Positions 45,778 through 54,848 of a DNA stretch of 64,000 nucleotides are shown here, one piece after another. The stretch comes from Chloroflexota bacterium (GTDB lineage Bacteria; Chloroflexota; Anaerolineae; Aggregatilineales; Phototrophicaceae), in the NCBI GenBank assembly GCA_016223085.1, contig JACRPS010000011.1, positions 1 to 64,000 on the forward strand, written 5' to 3'. The stretch's first letter is position 1. The number at the start of each line of letters is the position of its first letter. The notes under the pieces are model-generated. The model searched no databases and was not told the DNA's origin. It saw only the letters and a list, made by a program, of their open reading frames with translations. Both the position numbers and the translations under genes were made by a program.

Positions 45778-47365
45778 GGTTGCCCTCCTGAATCCGAGCC
45801 AGGTATTCGTGACGGAAATAACGCAGCGTGCTCAACACCGGGTTCGGCGCGCCCTGCCCCAGCCCGCACAGGCTGGTGTTTTTCACCACGTCGCACAGCC
45901 GTTCCAGCAGCAGCAGGTCATCCATCGTGGCTTCGCACTTCACCACCTTGTCCAGCAGTTCGTACATTTGCGCCGTACCCACCCGGCACGGAACGCATTT
46001 GCCGCAGGATTCGGTTTTGGAAAACTCCATGAAGTACTGGGCGATTTCGACCATGTTCGAGGTTTCGTCCATGACGATCATGCCGCCCGACCCCATAAAC
46101 GAGCCGATTTTGAGCAGCGATTCGTAGTCCACCGGCATATCGAGATATTCATCCGGGATGCAGCCGCCGCCCGGCCCGCCGGTCTGCACCGCTTTGAACT
46201 TGCGGCCTTCCGGGATGCCGCCACCGATGTCAAACACAATCTCGCGCAGCGTAATGCCCATCGGCACTTCGATCAGGCCGGTATTCACCACCTGCCCGGT
46301 CAGCGCGAACACTTTTGTGCCCTTGCTTTTTTCCGTGCCAATGGCGGAGAACCAGTCCGCGCCCTTGCGAATAATCGGCGCGACGTTGGCGTAGGTTTCG
46401 ACGTTGTTAATCAGCGTCGGGTAGCCCCACAGACCGTATTCCGCCGGGAACGGCGGGCGCGGGCGGGGCTGGCCGCGCTTGCCTTCAATCGAGGCGATCA
46501 GCGCCGTTTCTTCGCCGCAGACAAACGCGCCCGCGCCGAGGCGAATATCCACGTTAAAGCTGAAGGTTGTGCCGCAGATGTTTTCGCCTAGCAGACCCAG
46601 CTTTTTTGCCTGCCGGATGGCTAGCTTCAGGCGTTCGACCGCCAGCGGATATTCCGCGCGCACGTATACGTAACCCTGGCTGGCGCCAACGGCGTAAGCA
46701 GCAATCGCCATGCCCTCCAGTACAGCATGAGGATCGCCTTCCAGCACGCTGCGATCCATAAACGCGCCAGGGTCACCTTCGTCGGCGTTGCAGATCACAA
46801 ACTTGCGTTCGCCCTGGCTCTTGGCAACAGTTGTCCATTTCAGGCCGGTTGAAAAACCCGCCCCGCCCCGCCCGCGCAGCCCGCTTTTGGCGATCTGCGC
46901 GATCACCTCCGCCGGAGTCATGGTATTGAGGGCGGTATGCAGCGCCAGGTAGCCGTCCGCCGCGATATAATTTTCGATGCGTTCGGGGTCAATCAGGCCG
47001 GAGTTTTCCAGCACAATTTTAGTCTGGCGCTTGAAGAACGGTGTTTCGGTGTCACATTCCAGCCGGCTTACCGGGCTGTCGCCCAGTTTCGCCACGATTT
47101 CGGTGGCGTCTTCCGGCGTCACACCCTGGTACAGCACGCCCTCCGGCTCCACCTTTACCAGCGGCCCGGCGGAGCACAAACCCATGCAGCCCACGCCTTT
47201 CACGCGGCAGGGCTTGCCAGCAGCGGCTTCCGTCAGCGCCTGCTTGACGTGATCACTGCGCGAAGCGATGCAGGCGGTTTCCATACATACGTGAATATGA
47301 TGCTGGAACCTGTTGTCTTCGTCGCGCTCAACTGCCGCGATCTTGTGCAGTTCCTCAATCATCAT
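45752..47365 (-). CDS. hoxF: Bidirectional hydrogenase NAD(P)H-binding subunit HoxF
   Basis: I start it at ATG 47365 (MMIEELHKI), overlapping the hoxE stop by 4 nt (ATGA); the longer frame lies inside hoxE. 537 residues. An N-terminal thioredoxin-like [2Fe-2S] domain ([21 protein letters not shown]) precedes the NuoF-like part. This has the NADH loop [13 protein letters not shown], the FMN region [19 protein letters not shown] and the [4Fe-4S] ligands [15 protein letters not shown] with a later Cys (SLCGLGQ). It transfers electrons between FMN and NAD(P). Confidence 0.97.
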   Translation of the reverse strand: MMIEELHKIAAVERDEDNRFQHHIHVCMETACIASRSDHVKQALTEAAAGKPCRVKGVGCMGLCSAGPLVKVEPEGVLYQGVTPEDATEIVAKLGDSPVSRLECDTETPFFKRQTKIVLENSGLIDPERIENYIAADGYLALHTALNTMTPAEVIAQIAKSGLRGRGGAGFSTGLKWTTVAKSQGERKFVICNADEGDPGAFMDRSVLEGDPHAVLEGMAIAAYAVGASQGYVYVRAEYPLAVERLKLAIRQAKKLGLLGENICGTTFSFNVDIRLGAGAFVCGEETALIASIEGKRGQPRPRPPFPAEYGLWGYPTLINNVETYANVAPIIRKGADWFSAIGTEKSKGTKVFALTGQVVNTGLIEVPMGITLREIVFDIGGGIPEGRKFKAVQTGGPGGGCIPDEYLDMPVDYESLLKIGSFMGSGGMIVMDETSNMVEIAQYFMEFSKTESCGKCVPCRVGTAQMYELLDKVVKCEATMDDLLLLERLCDVVKNTSLCGLGQGAPNPVLSTLRYFRHEYLARIQEGNRETAFVSH

Positions 47366-47859
47366 TTTGTCCACTCCCGGATGCGCTCGATGACCTGTTC
47401 CGGTTCCAGCTTCCCGGCCACATCTCCGTCCAGAACCGCTGCCGGAGCCAGCCCGCAGGAACCCAGGCAGCGCGCGGACAACAGCGAGAACTGGTTGTCT
47501 GGCGTGGTTTCGCCGGGCTTGATGCCGTACTCCTTTTCGATCCGTTCGACAATGCTGCCGCTGCCTTTGATGTAACAGGCCGTTCCCATACAAACGACGC
47601 AGCTATGTTTGCCCTGTGGTTTCAGGTTGAAGAAATGGTAGAAGGTCGCCACCCCGTACACGCGGCTGAGCGGCACGCTGAGCGCGGCGGCGACGAAGCG
47701 TAAGGAATCTTCGTCCAGGAAACCAAACGACTCCTGCACGGTATGCAGGACCTCAATGAGAGCATTGGGATGGTAGCCGTGACGACGCATGGCCGCCTCG
47801 ACTATCCTCCAGCGCTTATCGTCTGAGGGGGGAGTTAATTTCTTCTGGTTTTTCAGCAT
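47362..47859 (-). CDS. hoxE: Bidirectional hydrogenase subunit HoxE
   Basis: I start it at ATG 47859 (MLKNQKKL), 165 residues; an in-frame TTG at 47889 is the alternative. NuoE-like helical N-terminus (ALIEVLHTVQESFGFL, LSRVYGVATFYHFF) and a thioredoxin-like [2Fe-2S] domain with VVCMGTACYIKG and ARCLGSCGLAPA, giving the four cysteine ligands. It heads the operon hoxEFUYH, followed by hoxW, hypF and hypCDE, all on the minus strand. HypA and HypB are not encoded in the window. Confidence 0.95.
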   Translation of the reverse strand: MLKNQKKLTPPSDDKRWRIVEAAMRRHGYHPNALIEVLHTVQESFGFLDEDSLRFVAAALSVPLSRVYGVATFYHFFNLKPQGKHSCVVCMGTACYIKGSGSIVERIEKEYGIKPGETTPDNQFSLLSARCLGSCGLAPAAVLDGDVAGKLEPEQVIERIREWTK

Positions 47860-48040
47860 AGTGGTGGATTTTTCCTTGGTTTCCCCCAATGAACACTGTG
47901 GAGATTGTACATTATTTCACAAACCGGTACAGCCGAGGTTCGTCAGCACAAAACCTGACAAACATCACGAGCATTTGAGTATTTTTTAATGTTTATAGAC
48001 TGATCGCCGCCTTGCGACTCACGGGGTACAATCAGCCGGT

Positions 48041-49246
48041 ATGGAAGACCAGCTCCGCCGCACCCTTGAAACCCTTCAGCCCGATATGGTGGCCTTCTGC
48101 CGCCGCCTGTTGCAAATTCCATCCGTGAACGGCGTCCACGACGAAATCGCGCTAGCCGAGGCTATTGCCGCCGAAGCGCGCCGGCTGGGACTTTACGCGC
48201 AGATTGCCGGCGAGAACCCGCGCCGCCCCAACGTAATCATCAGTACGACAGCTAGCGGCCCAACCGGCCTGCTGCTGCTCGGCCATCTGGACACCGTACC
48301 GCCGGGCGACGAGTCGCGCTGGACGTATCCCCCCTACTCCGGCGCAATCGTAGATGGACGCATCTACGGTCGCGGCGCGGTGGATACCAAAGGCGGCATG
48401 ACCGCTGCCCTGTACGCGCTGGCGGCGCTGGCGCAAACCGGCGGGCTGGCCCGCGGGCGAGCGCAGTTCATCAGCGTGCCGGACGAGGAATCCGGCGCGA
48501 CCGGCACGCTGGGCATCAAGTGGCTGCACGCCAACGGCCTGCTCTCCGGCCTGGGCGCGATCTACGCCTATTCCGGCGATGACATCATCCTCGGCCATCG
48601 CGGCCTGGTGCGCTACCGGCTGGTAAGCGAGGGAGAGATGGTGCATACCGGCGCGCAGGAATGGCAGGATGGAACGGCGGGCGCAAACGCGGTGACGGCG
48701 ATGGCCGAACTGCTGCTCACACTGGAACGCCTGCAAACGCCTTACTCGACACGGCGCTATTTTGAACGCTTCCGCACGCTGTTCACGCCGGGTACGGTCA
48801 TCAGCGGCGGCACAAGCATCAACGTCGTGCCGGATAGGTGCGAGGCGCTGATGGATGTTCGCATCACCCCGGAATACGATTTACAGCAGGTCGAAATGCT
48901 GCTGCAAGACTGCATCGGTAGGGTGAAGCGGCACGGGATACAGTTCCGTTACGAACTGCTCAACTATGCTCCGGCGGCCATATCCGACGAAAACGCGCCA
49001 ATCTTCAGCATTCTTGAGGACGTGATCCGGCAGGTGAAAGGGTTTACGCCGCCGCGCGTGGTCGCCGGACCGGCCAACGAGGGCTATCTGCTGATCGAGC
49101 GTGGCATCCCGACCGTGTGCGGCCTGGGGCCAGCCGGCGCGAACGCCCATTCAGTAGACGAATACGTGGAAATTCAGGGATTATCGGACGCGGCGCTGAT
49201 CTACAGCTTAACGGCGCAGCAGTTATCTGCACTGGTGAAAGGTTAA
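48041..49246 (+). CDS. M20-family metallopeptidase (ArgE/DapE/CPG2-like)
   Basis: 401 residues. Zinc site motifs: LLLLGHLDTVPPGDE (first His and Asp), GRGAVDTKGGM (bridging Asp), and VPDEESGATGT with the catalytic Glu pair. The last His lies in GANAHSVDEYVE. It is probably an aminoacylase, deacylase or dipeptidase; substrate not readable. It is 2 nt upstream of a nucleoside hydrolase gene, so the two are cotranscribed, although their chemistry differs. A TACAAT box 8 nt before the ATG hints at a leaderless message, but the -35 is poor. Confidence 0.9.
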   Translation: MEDQLRRTLETLQPDMVAFCRRLLQIPSVNGVHDEIALAEAIAAEARRLGLYAQIAGENPRRPNVIISTTASGPTGLLLLGHLDTVPPGDESRWTYPPYSGAIVDGRIYGRGAVDTKGGMTAALYALAALAQTGGLARGRAQFISVPDEESGATGTLGIKWLHANGLLSGLGAIYAYSGDDIILGHRGLVRYRLVSEGEMVHTGAQEWQDGTAGANAVTAMAELLLTLERLQTPYSTRRYFERFRTLFTPGTVISGGTSINVVPDRCEALMDVRITPEYDLQQVEMLLQDCIGRVKRHGIQFRYELLNYAPAAISDENAPIFSILEDVIRQVKGFTPPRVVAGPANEGYLLIERGIPTVCGLGPAGANAHSVDEYVEIQGLSDAALIYSLTAQQLSALVKG

Positions 49247-49248
49247 TT

Positions 49249-50172
49249 ATGCGGCTCATCATTGATACCGACGCCGGCATTGACGACGCCCAGGCCATTA
49301 TGATGGCGCTGGCACACCCCGGCGTCACCGTCGAAGCGATCACCTGCGTGACCGGCAACGTTCACGTGGACAAGGTTGTGCCGAACGTGCTGACCGTGCT
49401 GGACGTGATGCGCGCCGACGTGCCGGTGTACCGGGGCGCGGCGCTGCCGCTGGTCGCTGACTGGTCGCCGGAGGTGCATGTTCACGGCGAGGACGGCCTG
49501 GGCGACTGGAAAGACCGCCCGCCCACACAGCGCCATGCGGAAAGCGAGCACGCCGTCAACGCGCTCATCCGGCTGGCGAACGCCGCACCGGGCGAATACA
49601 CGCTGGTGGCGCTGGGGCCGCTGACCAATATCGCGCTGGCCTGCCAGCTTGACCCGTCGTTCCCGTCCAAAATCAGGCAGTTTGTGTTTATGGGCGGCAC
49701 GACTCACGCGATGGGCAACACGCCCAACCTGACGGCGGAATTTAACATCTACTGCGACCCGGAAGCGGCGTATATGACGCTGCGGGCATTCCCATTGTCT
49801 ACCATGCTGTCGTGGGAAACGACCTTGCAGCATCCGTTCGGCTGGCCGGAATGGAACGCTTTGTGTGACACCAATTCCCCGGCTGCACGGTTTATGAAGG
49901 GCACCAGCGGCGTGACGGTTGACCTCATCCAGTCGTACCGCTTTAACGGCTACCTGCTGCCCGACCCGCTGGCGATGGCCGTCGCGCTGAAACCTGATCT
50001 GGTTCGCGCCAGCGGCACGTATTACGTAACCGTTGAACTAAACGGTGCGTACACACGCGGTCAGACCGTAATTGATTACCGCGCCCGCAGCGGCCACGCG
50101 CCGAACGTCCACGTCGTACAGGAAGTGGACACCGCCGGCGTATACGCGCTGTATCAGCAAATGCTGGCATAG
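49249..50172 (+). CDS. Inosine-uridine-preferring nucleoside hydrolase family protein
   Basis: I start it at ATG 49249 (MRLIIDTDAG), 2 nt after the preceding stop; 307 residues. The calcium-binding cluster IIDTDAGIDDAQAI and the conserved FVFMGGTTHAMGN and AEFNIYCDPEAA blocks are intact. It hydrolyses nucleosides to base and ribose. A BMP-type nucleoside importer and a purine-type deaminase lie just downstream, so purine or pyrimidine salvage is the likely role. Confidence 0.93.
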   Translation: MRLIIDTDAGIDDAQAIMMALAHPGVTVEAITCVTGNVHVDKVVPNVLTVLDVMRADVPVYRGAALPLVADWSPEVHVHGEDGLGDWKDRPPTQRHAESEHAVNALIRLANAAPGEYTLVALGPLTNIALACQLDPSFPSKIRQFVFMGGTTHAMGNTPNLTAEFNIYCDPEAAYMTLRAFPLSTMLSWETTLQHPFGWPEWNALCDTNSPAARFMKGTSGVTVDLIQSYRFNGYLLPDPLAMAVALKPDLVRASGTYYVTVELNGAYTRGQTVIDYRARSGHAPNVHVVQEVDTAGVYALYQQMLA

Positions 50173-50176
50173 CTGC

Positions 50177-50204
50177 GTGGGGACACGATCTATCATGTCC
50201 CTAC
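50177..50204. repeat. GTAGGG palindrome, ACACGAT-core class
   Basis: 28 bp, arms GTGGGGACACGAT and ATCATGTCCCTAC, two substitutions from consensus. It fills most of the 42-bp gap between convergent genes. Confidence 0.88.
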
Positions 50205-50214
50205 ACCTATTCTC

Positions 50215-50793
50215 CTATTTCTTCCCCGCGCGGAAGGCTTCCAGCAGTTTGTCACGGTACGAAAAATCGCTGCCCGGCATTTCCGGCTGCACCTTCGCCG
50301 CGACGGTGAGGAAATGCTCATAATCGCGCCCCATCTCCTGCCCGCGCCGGGTGTGCATGTCAAGCGCGTAATCGGGGATTTCCGGCAGCCGTCCCTGTTC
50401 TTCAACCGCCATCTGCGCCCAGTTGAGCAGGTAATCACTGCCGCGCTCTTTCTCGCACTGGCACAGGTAGCGCACGGCATGAATGGCGTACATGTAGCGG
50501 TCGCCGCGCGGACGTGGAATACGAAAGTGCATCTGGTATAGCGTTTCAATCAGAACGGGCGCGTTCACGCTGCCAAAGCCAATGTCCTCCACCGAAATCA
50601 CCTGCAAGCGTCCCCACAGGTATTCTTCCAGTTCCGGGCTGGTGACGAGCATTTCATACGCCAGCAAAACCGCGTTTTCGGTGTTGCCGCGCCGAATTTC
50701 CTTCTGGATGGATGAAATCACCTCATCGGCGGGCAGATCGTGCGCGGTACGAACGCGCGTCCAGGGGTCCTGCTGGTGAGGGGGAACGGCCAT
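50215..50793 (-). CDS. Stand-alone RarA/MgsA C-terminal-like domain protein
   Basis: 192 residues. VISSIQKEIRRGNTENAVLL and LQVISVEDIGFGSVNAPVLI resemble the tetramerisation/C-terminal helical domain of replication-associated AAA+ proteins of the RarA (MgsA) family. The ATPase part is absent: no Walker A is present and the frame starts at a good AAGGAG site. It may be a regulator or partner of a RarA encoded elsewhere, or have taken a new role. The similarity is read by eye and should be treated with care. Confidence 0.65.
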   Translation of the reverse strand: MAVPPHQQDPWTRVRTAHDLPADEVISSIQKEIRRGNTENAVLLAYEMLVTSPELEEYLWGRLQVISVEDIGFGSVNAPVLIETLYQMHFRIPRPRGDRYMYAIHAVRYLCQCEKERGSDYLLNWAQMAVEEQGRLPEIPDYALDMHTRRGQEMGRDYEHFLTVAAKVQPEMPGSDFSYRDKLLEAFRAGKK

Positions 50794-50818
50794 GATGGTA
50801 TCTCCTTCGTATCAAAAC

Positions 50819-50847
50819 GTAGGGGCGAACCGGCGGTTCGCCCCTAC
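50819..50847. repeat. GTAGGG palindrome, GAACC-core class
   Basis: 29 bp with the same sequence as the copy at 169. It lies between the permease at 50869 and the RarA-like gene. Confidence 0.95.
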
Positions 50848-50868
50848 ACGCATCTTACCAAGAAAAAT

Positions 50869-51957
50869 CTAGTCCTGCCCGCCGACCAGCACACCCCGCC
50901 GCAGCTTGTCAAGTTCCTGCCCGAACTGCGCCGCGAAGTTGCGCCGCTTCATCAGTTCCGCCGCGCGAATCCGCAGCGCCACGACCACCAGCGCCAGCAG
51001 CGTGGCGATCTGCGGTAGAGCCAGCAGCAAATCCGGCGGGAGGTTCACTTCCGGTCGGCTTTGCAGATAGAACGACAGCGCCTCCGCCAGCCCAAAAAAC
51101 AGCGAGGTGATAAACGCGCCGACCGGCTGCTCAAACGCAAACAGCGAAATCGTGATCGAAGTCCAGCCGCGCCCGTTCGTCATGCTCTCGACAAACTGGC
51201 TGAGGACGCCCAGCGACAGGAACGACCCGGCCATGCCTGCCAGCATCCCACTGAGCGTGAGCGCAAAAATCTGTACGCGGGTGACGTTGATGCCCAGGCT
51301 TTCCGCCGCCTCGCGGTTCTGGCCGACGGCGCGGATATGCCGCCCAAACTGGGTGCGGAACAGCAGTACCCACACGACAACGGCCATAATCCAGCTTAGA
51401 TACACCACAAACTGGTAGCCGCTGAGCAGTGGCCCTAGAAACGGTATGTTGTGAATGATGGGAAGTTGAATGGTTGGCAGACTCCGGATGCTGGGGTCGG
51501 CCAGCGTGCCAAACGAGCCAAACGACACGCGCATAAAAAACACGGTAGCGTTGGCAACAAACAGGTTCACGGCCAGGGCCAGAATGACGAGATTGATCTT
51601 AATCCGCAGATATAGCACGGCGAAGATCAAACCGAGCAGGCCGCCGGACAGCGCCGCCGCCAGCACACCCAGCATCGGGTCGCGTCCCTGTGTCGCTGGC
51701 ACGCCCGGCTGAAAGACTACGACCACCGCCACAAATGCGCCCAGCAGCATTTTGCCCTCAATCGCCAGGTTCAGCACCCCGGCGCGGCTTGCCAGCAGCG
51801 CCGCCAGCGAACCCAGCACGTATGGTGTCGCCAGCCGGATGCTGCTCTGCAGCAGCGTTATAGGCAGGCCAAACAGGATGAGCAGCACGATCAGAACGCC
51901 CGCCAGAATCAGGGCGACTCGTATCTGGCGGCGGTAGGTGTTGAGAAAGTGAATCAT
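50869..51957 (-). CDS. BMP-type nucleoside ABC transporter permease (NupQ-like)
   Basis: 362 residues, about eight to ten hydrophobic helices, of the BPD-transporter-2 family that includes YufQ/NupQ and RbsC. SRAGVLNLAIEGKMLLGAF and FRTQFGRHIRAVGQNREAAESLGINV are conserved; the second is the ATPase-docking loop. It overlaps the second permease by 4 nt. Second membrane subunit of the importer encoded at 50869-55976. Confidence 0.93.
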   Translation of the reverse strand: MIHFLNTYRRQIRVALILAGVLIVLLILFGLPITLLQSSIRLATPYVLGSLAALLASRAGVLNLAIEGKMLLGAFVAVVVVFQPGVPATQGRDPMLGVLAAALSGGLLGLIFAVLYLRIKINLVILALAVNLFVANATVFFMRVSFGSFGTLADPSIRSLPTIQLPIIHNIPFLGPLLSGYQFVVYLSWIMAVVVWVLLFRTQFGRHIRAVGQNREAAESLGINVTRVQIFALTLSGMLAGMAGSFLSLGVLSQFVESMTNGRGWTSITISLFAFEQPVGAFITSLFFGLAEALSFYLQSRPEVNLPPDLLLALPQIATLLALVVVALRIRAAELMKRRNFAAQFGQELDKLRRGVLVGGQD

Positions 51958-53225
51958 GATGGTCTGACCTCTGCCGCCGGGGCGCGCTGCGGGCGCAACC
52001 GCGTTTGGATACGGTTGATGAGATTGCGGAAGAATGTTTCCATCGAGCTAAACAGGATGATAAACGCGATGATGATGCTGCCAAGCTGGCGTGGCAGATC
52101 GCCAAATTGCAGGTTGGTCGCGCCCTGCTGCAGGCCGGCGAAGAACATCGCCACCACAATAATCGCCGGAATCGACTCGCGCGCCAGAATGGCAACCATC
52201 ACACCGTCAAAGCCGATGCCAACGGCGGCGTAGCCATCCACCACCCGCCGTTCGATGCCGAGGATGGCGATGGCTCCGGCCAGGCCGCTTAACGCGCCGC
52301 TGATGAGCATCGCCCGCAGTGCCGCCTGTTCGCTGGGGATACCGCCGAAGCGGGCAAACAGCCGTGACCCGCCCGCCATGCGCTGCTCGTAACCGGCGGT
52401 TGTACGCCACAGGAAAAACCAGATGATGACGGCGGCCAGAATGGCGATCACGATGCCAATGCCCAGCCGCGAACCGGAGAACCATTCCACATCCTGGAAC
52501 AGCCCGCGATTGAACGGGATGAGCCAGGCGGTATCATCAATCCGTGTTGTGCGCGCCGTGGAGTTAAAGTCCGAGCGCAGCGGATAACGCACCAGATAGT
52601 TGACAATCTGCACCGCAATCGCGTTCAGGATAATCGTGCTAATCAGTTCGTTGACGTTCAGCCGAACTTTGAGGAAACCGGCAATCCATGAATAGACCGC
52701 GCCAACCGCCATCGCAGCGGCGATACACAGCGGCGGCATCAGCAGGTGCATAACCGTCAGCAGCGTTTGCGGCGCGCTTTCCGGGTCGGCCACCCCCGCC
52801 AGCACGTACACCTGCCCCGGCAGCCAGTACCCCAGAAACGCAGCGGTGATCGCCCCGAGCACAAACTGCCCGTCCATGCCAATGCTGAACAGACCGGCCT
52901 TAAACGCCACCGTTGCCGACAGCGCCGTGAGAATCAACAGTGTGGCGCGCTCCAGCACCACCGCCAGCCGGTGGCCGCCCGCGCCATAAAACGGCGCAAA
53001 CACGGTGCTGGTGCTGCCATCCTCATTTTCGGTCTGCGTCACCAGCAGGTCACCGAAGGTCTGGCAGCCCTTCGCGCCAAAGCCCTCGCAGAACATGCGT
53101 TGATAGGTCTGAACGGGGTCGGTACGGGCCATCAGCACAAACACGCTGCTGACGACCAACCCCAGCACCACCGCCAGGAGTGGGATTGCCAGATTATCCA
53201 GAGTCTGGCGCAGACGACGTGGCAT
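51954..53225 (-). CDS. BMP-type nucleoside ABC transporter permease (NupP-like)
   Basis: 423 residues with N-terminal membrane segment and about eight further helices. KAGLFSIGMDGQFVLGAI and AAVGIGFDGVMVAILARESIPAI are typical of YufP/NupP. An extra hydrophilic region of about 55 residues follows the first helix (QRMFCEGFGAKGCQTFGD), with a cysteine pair that could form a disulfide outside. It is 3 nt from the ATPase gene. Confidence 0.93.
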   Translation of the reverse strand: MPRRLRQTLDNLAIPLLAVVLGLVVSSVFVLMARTDPVQTYQRMFCEGFGAKGCQTFGDLLVTQTENEDGSTSTVFAPFYGAGGHRLAVVLERATLLILTALSATVAFKAGLFSIGMDGQFVLGAITAAFLGYWLPGQVYVLAGVADPESAPQTLLTVMHLLMPPLCIAAAMAVGAVYSWIAGFLKVRLNVNELISTIILNAIAVQIVNYLVRYPLRSDFNSTARTTRIDDTAWLIPFNRGLFQDVEWFSGSRLGIGIVIAILAAVIIWFFLWRTTAGYEQRMAGGSRLFARFGGIPSEQAALRAMLISGALSGLAGAIAILGIERRVVDGYAAVGIGFDGVMVAILARESIPAIIVVAMFFAGLQQGATNLQFGDLPRQLGSIIIAFIILFSSMETFFRNLINRIQTRLRPQRAPAAEVRPS

Positions 53226-53228
53226 GGT

Positions 53229-54776
53229 TTACTGCACTTTCTCCGGGATAGGCGTTTCAGCTTCCAGGCTGCCACCGGCCATCAGGATGCCGATGTCCTG
53301 TTCGGTGGCAATTGTTGCGTCCAGCACGCCCATAATGCGCCCGGCGAACATCACGGCGATGCGGTCGCTCAACGCCAGGATTTCGTCCAGTTCGACCGAC
53401 ACCAGCAGCACCGCCGCGCCGGAATCGCGCTCCTGAATCAGCGTTTTATGCACAAATTCGATACTGCCCACGTCCAGACCGCGTGTCGGCTGGTTGACGA
53501 TAATTAGCCGGGGTTTGCCGTATAGTTCCCGCCCCAGCACCACTTTCTGCAAATTGCCGCCGGACAGTGTTTTGATTTCCTCGCCCACCCGCGCCGATTT
53601 GATCTGAAAAGCATCTATGATCTGCCGCGCCAGCTTGCGAATCGGGTTCGCACGCAGGAAGCCACGCTCGGAGTACGGCTCGTCATGGTAGTGCGTGACC
53701 ACTACATTTTCATCCAGGTTGGTTTTGAGATTCAACCCCATCACCATCCGGTCTTCCGGCACGTGCGCCATCCCGGCCCGCCGGCGGTCGCGCACGCTGG
53801 CATGGGTGATGTCCTTACCAAGCAGCATGATTTTGCCGCCTTCAACCGGACGCAGGCCGGTCAGCGCCTCAACCAGTTCGGTCTGGCCGTTGCCGCTGAC
53901 ACCGGCGATACCCAGAATTTCACCAGCGCGCACTTCCAGACTGACACCAAACACGGCAGGGATGCCACCATGACCGGCTATCAGCAGGTTTTCCGCGCTT
54001 AAGACCACTTCGCCGGGTTTGGCCGGCTGCTTGTCCACCCGCAGGATGACCTCGCGCCCGACCATCAGGTTCGCCATCTGGCGGATGCTCACGTCGGCAA
54101 CATTATGTGTCCCGACCATTCTGCCGCGCCGCATCACGCTCACCCGGTCGGCCACCTCTTTCACTTCCAGCAGCTTGTGGGTAATGAGAATAATCGTACG
54201 GCCATCGGCGGCCAGCTTGCGAATGACGATATACAGTTCGCGCACTTCCTGAGGCGTTAGCACGGCGGTTGGTTCGTCCAGAATCAGGATTTGCGCGTTG
54301 CGCTGGAGCGTTTTGAGAATTTCGACGCGCTGCTGCATCCCAACCGAAATATCGGCCACGCGCGCATTAGGGTCTACCGGCAGGCCGAAATCCTCCGATA
54401 GTTGACGCACTTTCTCGGCCTCGTCGGCGGCATCAATAAAACCGGCGCGGTTGGGTTCGATGCCCAGCATGATGTTCTGCGCGATGGTAAACGACGGCAC
54501 CAGCTTGAAGTGCTGGTGCACCATGCCGATGCCGAGCCGGATGGCGTCGTTGGGATGGCTGATGTGTGCCGGTTGTTCGTTGATGAAAATTTGCCCCTCG
54601 TCCGGAGCAATCAGCCCGTAGAGGATATTCATCAGCGTGGTTTTGCCCGCGCCGTTTTCGCCGACCAGCGCATGGACTTCACCCCGGTTGACCGAAAAGC
54701 TGACATCATCACAGGCGAGGACATTGGACGTGGGGAAATACTTGCGGATGTGCCGCATGTCAACGGCGAGGGGCAT
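53229..54776 (-). CDS. BMP-type nucleoside ABC transporter ATP-binding protein (NupO-like)
   Basis: 515 residues with two ABC modules in one chain, as in RbsA/YufO. First module: Walker A VGENGAGKTTLMNIL, signature SVGMQQRVEILK, Walker B ILILDEPTAVLTP. Second module: degenerate Walker A GVSGNGQTELVEALTG, signature LSGGNLQKVVLGREL and degenerate Walker B LIIVNQPTRGLD. Only the first half is likely to be fully catalytic. CGGAG precedes the ATG. It energises the two permeases. Confidence 0.95.
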   Translation of the reverse strand: MPLAVDMRHIRKYFPTSNVLACDDVSFSVNRGEVHALVGENGAGKTTLMNILYGLIAPDEGQIFINEQPAHISHPNDAIRLGIGMVHQHFKLVPSFTIAQNIMLGIEPNRAGFIDAADEAEKVRQLSEDFGLPVDPNARVADISVGMQQRVEILKTLQRNAQILILDEPTAVLTPQEVRELYIVIRKLAADGRTIILITHKLLEVKEVADRVSVMRRGRMVGTHNVADVSIRQMANLMVGREVILRVDKQPAKPGEVVLSAENLLIAGHGGIPAVFGVSLEVRAGEILGIAGVSGNGQTELVEALTGLRPVEGGKIMLLGKDITHASVRDRRRAGMAHVPEDRMVMGLNLKTNLDENVVVTHYHDEPYSERGFLRANPIRKLARQIIDAFQIKSARVGEEIKTLSGGNLQKVVLGRELYGKPRLIIVNQPTRGLDVGSIEFVHKTLIQERDSGAAVLLVSVELDEILALSDRIAVMFAGRIMGVLDATIATEQDIGILMAGGSLEAETPIPEKVQ

Positions 54777-54803
54777 ACAACGCTCCGTAAAACAAATTTA
54801 TCC

Positions 54804-54832
54804 GTAGGGGCGGGTCTAAGACCCGCCCCTAC
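54804..54832. repeat. GTAGGG palindrome, GGGTCT-core variant
   Basis: 29 bp, arms GTAGGGGCGGGTCT and AGACCCGCCCCTAC about one base. The T-to-C change on the left is matched by A-to-G on the right. It lies between the binding-protein and ATPase genes. Confidence 0.95.
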
Positions 54833-54848
54833 ACCATCTCATATTTTA

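Noticed and set aside
48004-48032. Leaderless promoter in front of the M20 peptidase gene
   Set aside because: TACAAT is good, but the -35 at 17-nt spacing is TCGCCG (3 of 6); too weak to list as a feature.
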